This document shows, one piece after another, positions 1 to 12,500 of a stretch of 64,000 bases of DNA. The notes under the pieces were generated by a model that did not search any database, was not told where the DNA came from, and saw only the letters and a list, made by a program, of their open reading frames with translations. Both the position numbers and the translations under genes were made by a program. The first letter of the stretch is position 1. Each line of letters opens with the position of its first letter. The DNA comes from Caprimulgus europaeus (Eukaryota > Chordata > Aves > Caprimulgiformes > Caprimulgidae). The stretch is taken from the NCBI GenBank assembly GCA_907165065.1, contig OU015526.1, positions 67,913,723 through 67,977,722 of the forward strand, given 5' to 3'.

Positions 1-960
1 ACATGCTGCTTTTGTGTTGATAAAGAAAGGAGACAGAGATGAATTGTGCAGAGCAGGAGATTGAGGGGAGAACAACAAACAAGCTTCAGTTTCTACTGTG
101 TAGCAGAGGTGACTCCTGGGGATAGCAGAAGGTCCCTGGTTTTCCACTTAATAATGCCACTGAGGAGTCTCAATTCCCACTTCATACAGATAGGAGTAAG
201 CTTTGAAATCGTACTTCATGGGTCAGGCCAGCTCACAGGAGTTAGAGTGAGTCTTGAGTACCTCTCATCTAGGTTCTTGCCTGCCTGTGACAACAGAATA
301 AAAAAAGATACATCACCAATTGCAGATCTGTCTAGTATGTGCCAACTTCCCTCCAATAGATGAAACATTTAATTTTTATTTTTTAAATGACTATTCTAGC
401 TTCTAAGGCCTGATTCCTACCTAAAACAAAGCTGTGTTCCTGGAAGCTGGTGTGAGTCTGCTCTGGCCAAGCCAAAGCAGAGTGGTATCGGCAAGTTTCT
501 AGTGAGTTTCACTTCTGCAATTGCAATTTCAATTGCTGTGGGTAGCAAAAATCTAATGAGACAAGTTAGTCTCATGCTGCCTTGGGTGGGAATGACCAGT
601 GGCATGACGTACTGGGACTGTTGATGAGAATGCAGAACATGGAGGCTGAAAGGACAGAGATCCCAGCTGCTGCTCCTCCTCTACTTGATGGATTAAAGCA
701 GTGGGCTTCTGTACAGGCACCAGAGAAGGCAAGCTGACAGAAATCCTCACTCTTTCCTCTTTCTAAACAAGAGTGCCACTAAGTGATCACACACTATGCC
801 TCACAGGAGGGTCAACAAGGCACCTGTCCATGGCTTTTATGTGCCACCCTGTGGTGATGGGTGTTTGCCACATGTTTCTGGCCTAGGCTGCGTATTAACA
901 TACCAGCATTCAGCTACATCTGCACACTGAGTTTGAGTTGAAAAGTACCATTTGTGATGG
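1..960. other. No gene recognised (probably MGAT4D intron)
   Basis: AT-rich, stop-rich in all frames, with no recognisable exon. I looked here and up to 2969 for the preceding MGAT4D exon and did not see it, so this is probably intron sequence of that gene. Confidence 0.5.
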
Positions 961-1011
961 TCAGATCTCTGCATGGTTCAGAAACTTCATCATGTTTAGC
1001 TCCTGTGAACC

Positions 1012-1528
1012 ATCATCGAGTTCTGGGGTCCCCAGTACAAAAAAGACATGGACCTGTTGGAGCAGGTCCAGAAGAGGGCCACAAAAATGATCCAAGGGCT
1101 GATCCTTTCTTCCTATGAAGAAAGGCTGAGAGAGTTGGGGCTGTTCAGCCTGGGGAAGAGAAGGCTCCAGGGAGATCTTATTGCAGCCTTTCAATACTTA
1201 AAGGGGGCTTGTAAGAAAGACTGAGAAAGACTTTTTACCAGGGCCTGTCATGACAGGAGAAGGGGCAACAGCGTTAAATTAAAGAAGACAATTTAGATTG
1301 GACGTAAGGAAGACATTTTCTACAGTGAGGGTGGTGAGACACTGGAACAAGTTATCCAGAGAAGCTGTGGATGACCCATCACTGGAAGTGGTGAAAGTCA
1401 GGTTGGATGAGGCTTTGAGCAACGTGGTCTAGTGAGAGAAGTCCCTTCCCATGGCAGAGGGGTTGGAAATAAATGATGTTTAGAGGTCCCTTCAAACCCA
1501 AACCATTCCATGGTTCTGTCATCATATG
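1012..1528 (+). repeat. CR1 LINE, 3' end
   Basis: About 500 bp with the CR1 tail in sense orientation: the ggctgagagagttggggctgt block, the gtgagggtggtgagacactgg block, and the terminal ggtcccttcaaacccaaacc followed by ttctg-type terminal units. It is degenerate, with stops in every frame. Confidence 0.9.
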
Positions 1529-2094
1529 CAGTGGTATGTGGCTATCAAGTGTAGTGGGGACTAGCAGGCTGCAAAGGTGGGAGCTCTGACTCAGTGAGGA
1601 GCCTTATCTCAGTTTCTGCACAAATGACCACACCAGTCCTGTGCTGCTGATTATTCTCAGCTGCTACCAGAAGTAGCTCTTTTGGTAGTGCTGTCATAGC
1701 ATAAAAGGAGATGTGCTAGAGGTGACATTATTACAGGGGATAAACTGCAAACCCTGTCAGTAGAAAGATCACTAATATATTTTCTTATAATTATTTTTTC
1801 CTAGCAAAAGGATAGCATGCTTTTCGAAGAAACAGCTGCCAATAGATCAGTTTGGATGTATTGTGTTTTTACATTGTTTTGCTGAACATCTGCTGTAGAC
1901 AAACATAAAGATACTTAGTTCTTTTTATAGCCTTCCAGGTGGCTTTGAACTTTTAATTAGTTCTTCTGTGGGAACCATAAATCTCCCATGAGTTTTGCTT
2001 TGAGCCAGCTGAATGAAGACTTTATCACTTCTAGTTTTAGAAGGCATTGATAGAGTTTATGTACCATTTTTCTTTCATAGAACTGAAAGCACTT

Positions 2095-2262
2095 GATTGA
2101 GGAGGTAAACACATTATCCTCTCCAATCTCAAGGCATGAGACCTGGGATACAGAGAGGTTAAATGATCTTCCAAGCTCCTACAATAATTCTGTGGCAGAA
2201 CCAAGAGTAGAACCCAGGGAGTCTCATTTAGCTCCTTGAGCTGTTCTGTGCTGTTATCCTTC
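2095..2262 (-). repeat. MIR-like (CORE-SINE) ancient remnant
   Basis: The + strand holds gatacagagaggttaaatga, then tctgtggcagaaccaagagt and agaacccagggagtctca. This resembles the reverse complement of the amniote MIR core and its tRNA-derived part. The match is from memory of the MIR consensus and is clearly degenerate. Confidence 0.55.
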
Positions 2263-2969
2263 ATTATGTCTCATTAATTACTGTAGCATGTTTGCTTCAT
2301 TGTATCAAACTAGCAAAAATTACATTTAAAGAAGTAATTTGCTATCATTCACAAATCAAAAACTCAGAAATTATTACCAATTACAGTTACTTAATTCCTA
2401 GTAGATGTCAGGTCCCAATGTACCAAACTGGAAAATCAGGATTGAAATACGGTATCTAAGGGCTTTATGTAATTATAAGATCAAAAATATGTAACTTATA
2501 ATATAGCATAAGCCTCTCAAACATAGCAGAAAGAGCCAAAATTATAAAGATTGAAAGGTAACCACAATCTGTCTCAAGAAGATCAGTTTTGGTCAAAATA
2601 GTTTAATTAGAATGATATGGCAAGGCCAAGAGTTGAAATGAAATTTGCCAGAAACAGTTAAAAAAATCAGTTTCAGATTTTAGCTCAATTTTTGTCACTC
2701 TGAGGTATGATTGATGGTATACAGTGCAGCAATCTCTGAATTAGTGGTGGTTGAGCCTTCAAATTCACATAGCACCACAAGTGGAATTACAAATTTTGGT
2801 CTAGAAACTTTGTATTTGAAATAAGGTGACTGTTAATCTAAGGATTACTCATTTAAATATGGATAAAAAAACCTATATCCTCAAACTACATAATGAAATT
2901 GCCTTATGGAATTTAGTTTGTCTCTTCTTTTTTAAAATTAAACTTCACTCCCTTTTCCTTTCTTTCTAG

Positions 2970-3077
2970 ATACACTGTGAAAAGGAAAAGGCAAGGTTAC
3001 GTATCCGTGCTAAACCATCTCTCTTTCAGCACGTGGGAATTTATTCATCATTGGCTGGGAAGATACAGAATTTGAAA
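2970..3077 (+). CDS. MGAT4D: MGAT4D exon (KPSLFQHVG segment)
   Basis: Acceptor tttctag before 2970 and donor gtaagg after 3077; 108 nt, phase 0 at both ends. Encodes 36 residues starting [13 protein letters not shown] and including the family-conserved KPSLFQHVG and SSLAGKIQ. It links the catalytic region to the C-terminal module. Confidence 0.88.
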
Positions 3078-6000
3078 GTAAGGATAAAAGAAATTAATGC
3101 CAAACTTCTCAGTTATATGGTTGTGTTCTGACTTGTTTCTCCAATCAGTTTCAAGCATTGCATCTTTGGCATTAGGTGTCAGTTTCATATCCAAGAACGT
3201 TGGTTTACAGATCTGGGGGAGAATATTGATCTGGCATCTAAATTGCAGGTGGGGCACACTGCTTCTGCACAAACATCTCGGAATCTCTAATATGAATGCT
3301 TGTACCAGTCATAGGAGCATTTCATGGCATGTAGGAACCCTCTTCACAGCACAGGAAGGCTTCATGTGCTCTGCACTGTACAAACACAAATGGCTATGAT
3401 GGTTTGTTTTGGCTGAAGAGTCCAGAATCCCAATACAAGGGACTATTAAGAAGAGGTATACTAGTAGTGACTTATTACATAGGCAGATAGTGATAGGACA
3501 GGGGGAAATGGTTTTAAACTAAGAGAGGGAGATTTAAGTTAGATATCAGGAGGAACTTTTTCACCCAGAGGGTGGTGAGGCACTGGTACAGGTTGCCCAG
3601 AGAAGCTGTGGATGCCCCATCCCTGGAGCCATTCAAGGCCAGGTTGGATGGGACCCTGGGCAGCCTGACCTAGTGGCTGGCAACCCTGTCCACAGCGGGG
3701 GGGTTGGAACTGGGTGATCTTTAAGGTCCTTTACAACCCAAACCATTGATTCTATGACAAGGGTGTGACTACCGTGATGTCCATAGATTTTTAGTGACAG
3801 TTTGGAGGGCAAACAGTGGATCTACCATGTATCTGACAAGGATATGAGCAATGAAGCACTGGGCTTCAGGGATGCCATTTGGACTTGTTGTGAGATCATT
3901 CAAACTGCTGTATTGGATCAGACTAGAGGTTCATGTAGCCCTTTAGCAGAGACCAGTATCCGTTGTTCTGGCAGAAGGCATAGTAGACAACTATGAAATA
4001 GCCAATTGTATTTTTAAATCTAAGCAACTGAGAAATAATCAGTACAGCTCTGCCTACAAACCCTAACACTGAGTCTCAGTGATTACACTGACATTAATAC
4101 TCTATTTCTCTTAGAAATAGATTGTATATTTTTTGACACTGAGGTAATTATTTTCTGGAATAGCTTCCTGTAGCCATTCAAGATATTGAAGCACCTTTTT
4201 TATATTGTATGAGTGAAATTACATTTCTTTATATCCGACAGGATAAAGATTTTGGCAAAAATGTGCTACATAAAGCACATAATAATCCACCTGCAAAAGT
4301 GGATACAAGCCTAAGAACATACCAGCAATATACCTTGGAAAAAGTTTATACAGGAAAAGACTTTTTTTGGGCTTCAGCTCCAGTGGCAGGCGACTACATC
4401 AGCTTCACCTTTTTAAATCCACTAAAAGTTGAAAAGTAAGTATTACATGATATGGTATATGGAAGCCTACATATATCCAGTTTGGAAATGATTTAATCTG
4501 TTCAAAATCACCAGTGCTCAACTGTTCACATGAACTATAGCCTCGTTACTGACAAAAAATCCATGATTTATCCACTCCCCTTCCTGAATTCCCCTCCTGA
4601 AACAGATTTCTTCCTTTGTGATTAGAGAGCTTCTTAATGTTTTTTTCCTTTTATTTCTTCAGTTAAATATTTCACATTCTCTTATGATAATTCTCAAAGG
4701 AATTTGTTTTTAACTCACGAATTTCATCAATGGAGTCAGTAAAAGCTTTATTTCTATAGTTGTCAACAGAAAGGCTGTTGGCATGATGCCAAGTCAAAGG
4801 CCATGTCCCAGACCAGACACTTATCAGTGTAGGTGAGAGAGAAAAAAAAATATCACTCTTGTGGGGAAATAATGAAGAGGGAATTAATAAAGGTGGGATT
4901 CAGTTGAAGATTCAGAGACTTGAACGTAGGTGTTTATAGTAGAGATGTCTATATAAGGTAGGTGTGTAAGCTCCTACTGTACATGACAGATAGAGAGCTA
5001 CTTGATACAGTCAGTGGTAGCTAGATAGCTATTTATTTAATTCTCTATTTGGTCACCTGGGCCAGTTGCTAAGTTTCACTGACTGTATTGAGTGTTTCTC
5101 CATAGCCTGTAACGAGAGCTTGAACACCTGGGTCACAGACAGACTTCTAACTTGACGTGTTTGGATCCACAGCCAAGTCCCACCTTGAATGGTTTTCTCA
5201 TTCTAAAAGATGAAACTGTCTTATCTGTTTTCACATCATTCAATTTGGGCATCTTTGAAAGCAAGAGACGCTTAAGGTAGCTTCAGGTAAAGAAGTGTTT
5301 TTCAGAAGGACTTACTCTGTGAACAATACCAGTTGAGGTTGGCACCAAAAGAAGCAGTCCTGCCTGCTTCAGCAAAGTTTCTTCTTCTCTCTGTCTCAGA
5401 CTGGAGAACAGATCTGAGTTGAAGCTAACCTAGCAAGAAACATGGTTCCAGGAGCGTGTCTCTGACACAAATTACCATAATTACCATATCTCTGTAATGA
5501 TATTCAGAGAGAAAACTCCTTCACTGTTGTTACACTTCCTCCCAAAACTGGTCACAAAACTGAGATTCCAATTTCTCAAAAGATGGTTGATTTTTCATTT
5601 ATTTAAATAAAAATCTAAGCAAGCAAGTCTTTATCTCCATCTAGTGAGCTGCACTAAATGATAGTTTTTAGGATAAACACTGGTGTTCTGTGATCAACAC
5701 TGTTAACTAACTGGTTTATGCTTTGGGCAACTTGGGTAGCCTGTGTTTTTGTATTTTTCTGTTACTGGGAAGCTGTACTGGATGAAGCTAACTTACATAT
5801 GGTATTGCCTAATGGCTGGTCATATTGCTAACTGGTGACAGTGTATAGTTAATCCTCTCATATTTAGTGGTCTTTGTAGGTCTCGATACCAGAGGAGAGA
5901 GGCTGATGCTTTAAATTTCCTTAGCTCTTTTTGGATTTAAAAACCCAAGAACTTTAATGGCAGAAATTTAAAACCAAACAGGGATTTTTTAAATTATTTT

Positions 6001-8741
6001 TTTAAATCTCATGGATGTTTTTGCTTGGATTCTTGCTTTGACAGTGTGTTGCTCATTGGCTATAAAGGAGATACTTTAGAAGCACCTGAATTGATCAGTA
6101 TTGATAAAAAGGACGATTGTCTTGGCACGTAGCATATGGTGTAGTAGAAACAGGGATTTTTTGCTGGCATTGCATTCCAGAAGCCCATCTCACCTCAGCC
6201 TTAGGAACAGAGCAGAGGAGAGATCTTCCATTTAAACCTGGAAAGTTAATTTATTTGGAATTATAGCACTGAAAAAGGGGAACACTTGCATTTGTGGTTC
6301 AGAGGAAGATGGTTGTAATGCTGTTCTCTTTAGAATAAAAAGCCTCTAGCATGGTTTGGTCACACATTGGAAAGTTTCAATACCTACTTCTGTTCTCTAT
6401 AGCCCACAATTCACTGAAGAAAAAGTATTTGACATACCCCTTCAAAACTAGAAAGAATTTCTTCTCTAGAACTTTTCTAAAGTATTAAATACCTTTATCA
6501 TCAGGTACTTCTTCAGAAGTGGAAACATGGAGCACCCTGGTGATAAACTCTTTAACACTACTGTGGAAGTGTTGCCAGCTGATGTAAGTCTCTCATTTCC
6601 AACTGTAATACACTGTGCTATTTTCATTTTAAGAATGATGTTTAGTACAAAATGTCATGCACTAGAAAATATTTATGGAGATTTTATTGTTTTATTTTTT
6701 ACAGGAAATGCTAAGAAAAGCACTAATTGACAATGGAAGTAAATTTAACTACCTAGCAACCAAAGATGGATATTTGAAAATAGGTAAATTGTTTACTGAC
6801 ACTTTAAAACTAGAAATTTTGTTCTTAATGTCTAAAATGTTTCTGCATTTGAGAATTTTGTTAACTCTGTAATAGATACAACGCTCCGAGGTGAACTGGA
6901 AAGGAAAGGAAACCCTCTGTGCTACTGTGTATTATAGGATAGGGTGTTTGGCCAATGACTATCCTGTTTTATTCTAAATAATGAAGCACCTTAGCAGCAG
7001 TGGCAAAAGCCAAGGCAGCTAATCAGAAGAAAAACTAATTGCAGTCTCTGCAAGGTCTTAATAGGATAATGGATTGCGGTTTGGATTTTGCAGCCTTAGC
7101 TGGAGACAAGGATTTCTGGTGATGATGACAGCATTAACGTGCTCCAGCCCGAAATGAAGATGAAGCAGAATGCAATGCACCTTCCCCCTTTCTGCCCCCA
7201 CCCCTGCTTCCCCTTCGTCCTCCCTCAGGACCTCTCTTAAATGAATGGCAGATGCTTCACGTGCTTGCCAAGGCCTGGTTTCTACTATTGCTTAAATTAA
7301 AACACCGCTATGTGAACAAAAACAGACTACTGGGAAATCTGCTTTGCTTGGTGCTTTCTTCTGTCTCTTCTACCATGTTTGCTTTTTTCTCCCAATGAAC
7401 CACTTTCACCTCACCAATGCTCCTTGTTGGCTTTGATTTGCACTTCTCTCCGACATCCTCATGGCTGTTTTGCTCTTATTAGAGATCCAAACCAAAATGC
7501 TGTCACCTCGCAGTTGCACATGGAAGCTGATAGGAAATTAATATCATACATGGGATGAGTGTTTTTCATTCATCTGCAGTGATTTTATGCCAGTTTTAAT
7601 GAGGTTAGTTAAAAAGCATTGAACTAGTAAAGAAATGTATCAGAATTGGTCCATGATTCCTAATATATGTTTTAAAAATAATCATACTTCTCAGAAAAGC
7701 TCTTTCAGATTATTTAACGTGACCATATGTGCCATATGTATATGGCCACTATTATTTAAATGTATTTTTTAACATTTATAGTTATAGATTCTTTATTTTC
7801 TTCTATTCTTTTCCAGCTCTTCTTCAATTGCTGTAACTGAAGGAATTAATCCTTCTTCTTTTTTATCTTTCAGTTGCTGTTGTTTGACCTTTTCCAAAAG
7901 AATTTTTTCCCTAATCTTGTATCCCCGGAGTTAATTTATAGTTTGTAATTTAGAGCTTTTGTATAAGTTCACTTGGAAGCATATTTCATTCTAATATATG
8001 TTTGTATGGGTCTTGTTTTGTTTTTTATTTAGGGGCTTTTGAAAATGGAGTTGCAGAAGGCAGTATCGATCAGTCAATAGGGAAAATACAGGCTATTCGT
8101 TTATCAGTCAATTCTGATTCTCCTGTATGGGCAATACTTAGTGAGGTAAGCAGGTTAATAAAAGCATTTTAATTAAAGCTTTATTCAATGAGTTTCAATT
8201 CTTCTTACCATATAGTATTGATAATCATTAGTTTTTATTTAATTTTGAATGTGATTTTGTGTGGAAAAACTCACACAGGTGGAGAATTATATTAATTATT
8301 CAGGGGAGAAGTCAAATTTACTTCATAGAAAAAGGACTGGAAATGCTCCAATGGGATGGTTCCCCAGTCTGGCAGTGCTGTAAGAATAGCCACTAGAATT
8401 TGGGTCATGATAAACAAACCAACCAAGGAAGAGAGGGAGACTTTTGTTGCTTTTTTTCAGTCACCATCTTGGATATTAATTATAATATACAAACATTTTC
8501 AGATGAACATGTGATATTTTTTTTTTAAATTCTTCAAGTTTCTCCCAAGAGTCTGAATGTGTGTGAACCCATAAGTAGAAAATACTTGGCAGAAGTCTCT
8601 GAAGAGAATGACTGCAGCCTTAAACTATAGCCATCATTGGAAGGAGGGAAAGGTTAATATCTTAGGTAATGTTTCTGCAGATTTTAGACAATAATATATT
8701 TTGTTTTTTTTCAGGTGCTTATCAAGACATCTGGAAACTGA
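2970..8741 (+). CDS. MGAT4D: MGAT4D-like (GnT-IV family) gene, last six coding exons, partial
   Basis: Six exons (2970-3077, 4242-4435, 6505-6583, 6705-6783, 8033-8145, 8715-8741) with AG/GT borders join in frame to 199 residues and a TGA stop. The product matches the C-terminal part of the alpha-1,3-mannosyl-glycoprotein beta-1,4-N-acetylglucosaminyltransferase (GnT-IV) family: KPSLFQHVG, then a lectin-like module with [33 protein letters not shown] and [16 protein letters not shown], ending VWAILSE. The catalytic GT54 part must lie upstream of the window. The position beside CLGN on the same strand points to MGAT4D, known in mammals as GnT1IP, a testicular Golgi type II membrane protein that inhibits MGAT1. 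MGAT4A or MGAT4B are less likely because they map elsewhere. Family call is firm; the paralogue call is inferred from synteny. Confidence 0.85.
3425..3760 (+). repeat. CR1 LINE, 3' end
   Basis: Sense CR1 tail: gaactttttcacccagaggg, ggttgcccagagaagctgtg, ttggatgggaccctgggcag, ending in aacccaaaccattgattcta. It sits in the intron between the first two recognised MGAT4D exons. Confidence 0.9.
3871..3990. repeat. Possible old sauropsid interspersed repeat
   Basis: The stretch ttggatcagactagaggttc followed by atgtagccc and accagtatcc recalls a widespread reptile repeat with a 'ggatcagaccagaggtccatctagcc' core. The family was not identified; this is recognition from memory only. Confidence 0.35.
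4242..4435 (+). CDS. MGAT4D: MGAT4D exon (start of C-terminal lectin-like module)
   Basis: Acceptor ccgacag, donor gtaagt. Encodes about 65 residues, with [25 protein letters not shown] and AGDYISFTF, all GnT-IV family signatures. The open frame starts earlier at an ATG at 4209, but that ATG lies in the intron and is not a real start. Confidence 0.9.
6505..6583 (+). CDS. MGAT4D: MGAT4D exon (EHPGD segment)
   Basis: Acceptor tcatcag, donor gtaagt; 79 nt. Encodes [21 protein letters not shown] followed by LPAD, the most conserved block of the C-terminal module. Its first base completes the Lys codon split across the previous intron. Confidence 0.9.
6705..6783 (+). CDS. MGAT4D: MGAT4D exon (DGYLKIG segment)
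   Basis: Acceptor tttttacag, donor gtaaat; 79 nt. Encodes [20 protein letters not shown] then DGYLKIG. The first half is variable between family members. DGY(L/F)(K/R)IG is conserved. The intron before it is only 121 nt. Confidence 0.88.
8033..8145 (+). CDS. MGAT4D: MGAT4D exon (FENGVAEG segment)
   Basis: Acceptor ttatttag, donor gtaagc; 113 nt. Encodes [21 protein letters not shown] and SPVWAILSE, matching the C-terminal end of GnT-IV enzymes. It ends in phase 0. Confidence 0.9.
8715..8741 (+). CDS. MGAT4D: MGAT4D terminal coding micro-exon with stop
   Basis: A 27-nt coding end (VLIKTSGN then TGA) follows the acceptor ttttttcag. It continues the frame of the previous exon and has the length of the family C-terminus after WAIL(N/S)E. 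It is too short to be seen as a separate ORF. The 3' UTR follows. Confidence 0.8.
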   Translation: MLIKTSGN

Positions 8742-9515
8742 AAAAAAAAAACCAAACCCTTTTTGGACATGTCACTTGTTGCAGATTGTTTGAAAACAAG
8801 GCTAACAGCAAGAAAAAAATGGCTGGGTCAAAAGAACAAATCCAAAGCCATTTAATTCTTAATACTGTGTATTAGGAAAGAGTTGAGATAACTATTAAAT
8901 CTTTATATAAAGAATATTAAAAGATATAAAGAACGTGATTTTGTTAGTAATTTCTAGAAAATATTCCTGAGTAAGGTGTCATATAAAAATCTCACCTTAG
9001 CTTGGCAACATTCAATGTATTTAATTATAAACAATTGATAAGGGATTACAAGCTGTCTCAGGGACTAAAAGTATACAACAATCATGAGTTTCACCAGAAC
9101 TAAAAATATGGACCTTTCTGAAAAACATTAAGGACTTAATAATTGACACTGGGCAGTTTTGAGAGGGAAAGCAGAACTGAAGGAAAAGTTGTCAATTTTC
9201 ACTGCAAGTATTTAGAGCAGGCTACAGAGACAGGAGCAACTTCCCAATATGAAAATGGATCTCAAACTTAACAGAAGTGTGGTTCAGCCTTAATGTAGCG
9301 TAAGCTATTTTTAATATTTTTTTTTAAATGGGAAGTGCCTACAAGTTACCATTTGAATAACTTGAAACTTAAACAAGTATTGTTCAGAAGATTGTAAAAC
9401 TTTTCAGGGACTTGTGCATTGAATTAACTACAGGAAATGATAAGGGTATTATGTGTAACTATTTTTTTGTAGAACGAAAATCTATTTAAATAAAATTTTG
9501 GATCCTATTATTTGA
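8742..9515 (+). other. MGAT4D: MGAT4D probable 3' UTR and poly(A) signals
   Basis: AT-rich non-coding sequence after the stop codon. An ATTAAA near 8896 and an AATAAA at 9489-9494 are candidate poly(A) signals. The true cleavage site cannot be decided from sequence alone. Confidence 0.4.
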
Positions 9516-12500
9516 TAATCAGTACGTACTGTTACTTAAATCCTGGTCACAAGGCAAAACTCAATCTAGGTTTGAAAATAAAAGGTAACCCACGGTAGTC
9601 TCATTGAAATGTTTTTGGGAGATGACAATCCACCTTGGACATCTACCATTTAACATGGGGAATTCCTGTATCACTTCCTTAGCACTAAAAGCACGACTGC
9701 GCCCTCATTCTCCTGCACATGCATCGCATCCTAACAGCGAGAGAAATAAACTGCATGTACACTTTTGCATGGCTTTGTGTTAAATGGGGTAAATGAATGT
9801 AGAATTGTATTCCTAATGCAAGATTATTTTTATTTACAATAAGACTAAATTAATTTTCTTACATTAAAACAGCTCAGAAGGGTAGCTTTTTAAAGACCAA
9901 TATTTTGATAATTTACAATTTATTGTTTGTATAGTGTGGAGCTCTATATGTGTGTGTGTGTGGGTATATAAATACGTACATATGTATTTCTTGGACTAAA
10001 TGTTGCAGCCTTCATTAGATTAAGAGTTTAATGCAAGTTAAGAATTAATGCAATAATCCAGAATACTTAGAAATACACAGTGGGACACCTTTATCCATCA
10101 GCACTTACAGTAAAAAAAAAAAAGGTTGAGTGAAACTGAGACCAGTGGATCGTTAAAAAGCAGTGGCTAAATCTGCAGCCTGGGAAAGAAGGGAATTAAA
10201 GTGGCTCTGCATCAAACTACCAGACACGAGTAGGGCAGAGCCACCTTCCTCTGACCCTGCTCAGAATCGCCTTTCAGATCATCTTTTTCTCTGCTGACAC
10301 AGGAGTCTGAGACATTTAGTCATGAAAACTTGTACTAGAGAATAAAACACAACTTAGATAACATTAAGGGAAGCCAAAATTGAGTTCTCTGCAGTCATTC
10401 TCTTTCTTAACCTGAAGTGCTTCATTGGGGAAAACCAAATTGGAGTGAACAGGGCCCTCCCTCCTGCAAAGGCAAAGCAGCAGATGACCTACAGAACACC
10501 TGGGGTTTTTCCTGGCAGAGCTTTAGAAGCTTGTATGGGTATGAAAATGATTAAAGCCTAGGTCTTCTCCTGGCACTTTAGTTCTGTTCTTAGCATGCCA
10601 CAGCTTTTAGTGCTCTCATTGAAATCACATCGTGCCATGGGGATTATCTGCATCTTCAGAGCCTTCAGAATGGCAAGTTCTTGTGAGTCTACTCTAACAC
10701 TGTAGTCTGAATTGCCCTCTCAGAAGGCCTGTTCCACCTGCCATCAAAAGATGAAAGAAGTAGAAATCAAAGCAGAAAGAGCATTTCTCATAGAACATTT
10801 TGCTAGTTAAGTGCATGATCTAGTAAAAACTTCAAATCTTCTTTTGCCATTGCTTTCCCTGCAGCAGAGTCACAAGCTGGGAGCTGTGTCTGCACGCAGG
10901 CTGCCTAACGCTCACTTGTTACAGGGAAGTATCACTGGAAGGAGGAAATTTCAGAGCAATTAATAATCAGCAAAAACACAGAAAACACTAACCTAATGGA
11001 TTTTGTTACCAAAACCTCCTGTTTTCACAGAGAAATGAGATTTCGCTCTTAAGTGTTGAAGTGTAATTTCAGAAAGCTCATCAGAATACCTGAAATTATT
11101 TTAGGAAGTGACTGAGCTTTTTGTAAATATTTTGTAAATCTAAATTTTTTCATTCTGCGCTGCCAGCTTTGTGCTTCATTCATTCTGTCTCTATTTTACA
11201 TATTTTACTGAACCATTTCAATCACAGAATACACTGCCCATCACTTTGATATAAACGAGGTTTGAAATATTGACATAGTAAATAACAAATGCTTGCATAT
11301 GCACCATTGAAGTAAAATTCTGCTTACGCCTGATTCTCCCCTGTGCTTTGTGGAGGGCAGACATTTCTTGCACAGTCTGCAGAACCACAGCTTCACTATA
11401 AAACCGAAGGAACCTCATGAGAAGAACTCTGGATTTTCAGGGAAGAAGTGATAGGTGAACAGTGAGCACTACAGCCCCAGGAAGCTGAAGACACTGGAGT
11501 GTAATGGAAGGACACTGATGTATTTCTGCACGTTAATAGCAACAACCAGCACCGGCAGGAACGAGCTGAGGTTGTTCATAACAGTCTTTGTTAGGCAAGG
11601 AGCGGTTACAGAACACATGCAGCTTCCTTTCCAGCCTGCAAGCGAGTTCCCACCTGTGGTTTAATGATCCCATTTAATGATCCCATGCACTGAACCTGCG
11701 TGTGCCTTCGAGCACTGCAGCTCTGAGGCAGTTTAAAGGCTGCAAAGAGGCCTCCTCGTGGGAAGCTCCAGTGCAGGTAACGGATCCAGGAGGTAAGGAA
11801 CATCCTCTAACTCTGTGGGTCACTGGTTTTTGCAGCGTAGGCATTGCAATTGTAACTTACAAGTGCAAAGGCAGTAAGCCAGAGGCAAAACCAACGATGA
11901 AAGGAGTTTCAGATTCCATAGCAGATCACCAAGCTCCTTCCATAGGAAATTTTACTTCAGTACTTTCACGTGGCTTAAAACATAGTCTTGAAAATATTGT
12001 CTGCCTCAAGCTCATTGTACAGGTCCCTAATCAGGTGAACTGCCTGTGTGGGAAGGAAGCACATTTTTCAAGCTAATTCAATATTAAGGATGGTTTATTC
12101 AACCCATTTGGATTTTCAGTAGAGCACAGTTACTCATTTCTCTGAATGCTGTGTCTCCATTCTTCTCCTAAATCTTTTGAGGGACTTTTGAAAAGGGAAT
12201 GCCACCATGTGTGTTCAATACAAAAGGCAGTTAGGAATTTGGCTTTGCAAATTATTAAAAAATGTTTTTATTTCCATTAATTACGTGGACCCCTATCTCA
12301 TCGGTGTCAGTATGACTTTTTGCACAGCTTAATACAAGCACACATCTACTATAAATGCTAATGGATGCTAAATGTACACTGAGAAGAGACGAGACTCTCA
12401 ACAGGAATATCTGTTAAAATTAATTAGGAGATATTTAATCCAAAATTGATGATGTATTTGCTCATTGAGTTGAAAATCTTCTCTCTGACATGTTTGAGGA

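Noticed and set aside
961-1194. 77-codon frame on the - strand
   Set aside because: Antisense reading of a CR1 tail.
11455-12076. Possible small gene (69- and 124-codon frames)
   Set aside because: No family resemblance, no convincing splice partners, no promoter; left as intergenic.
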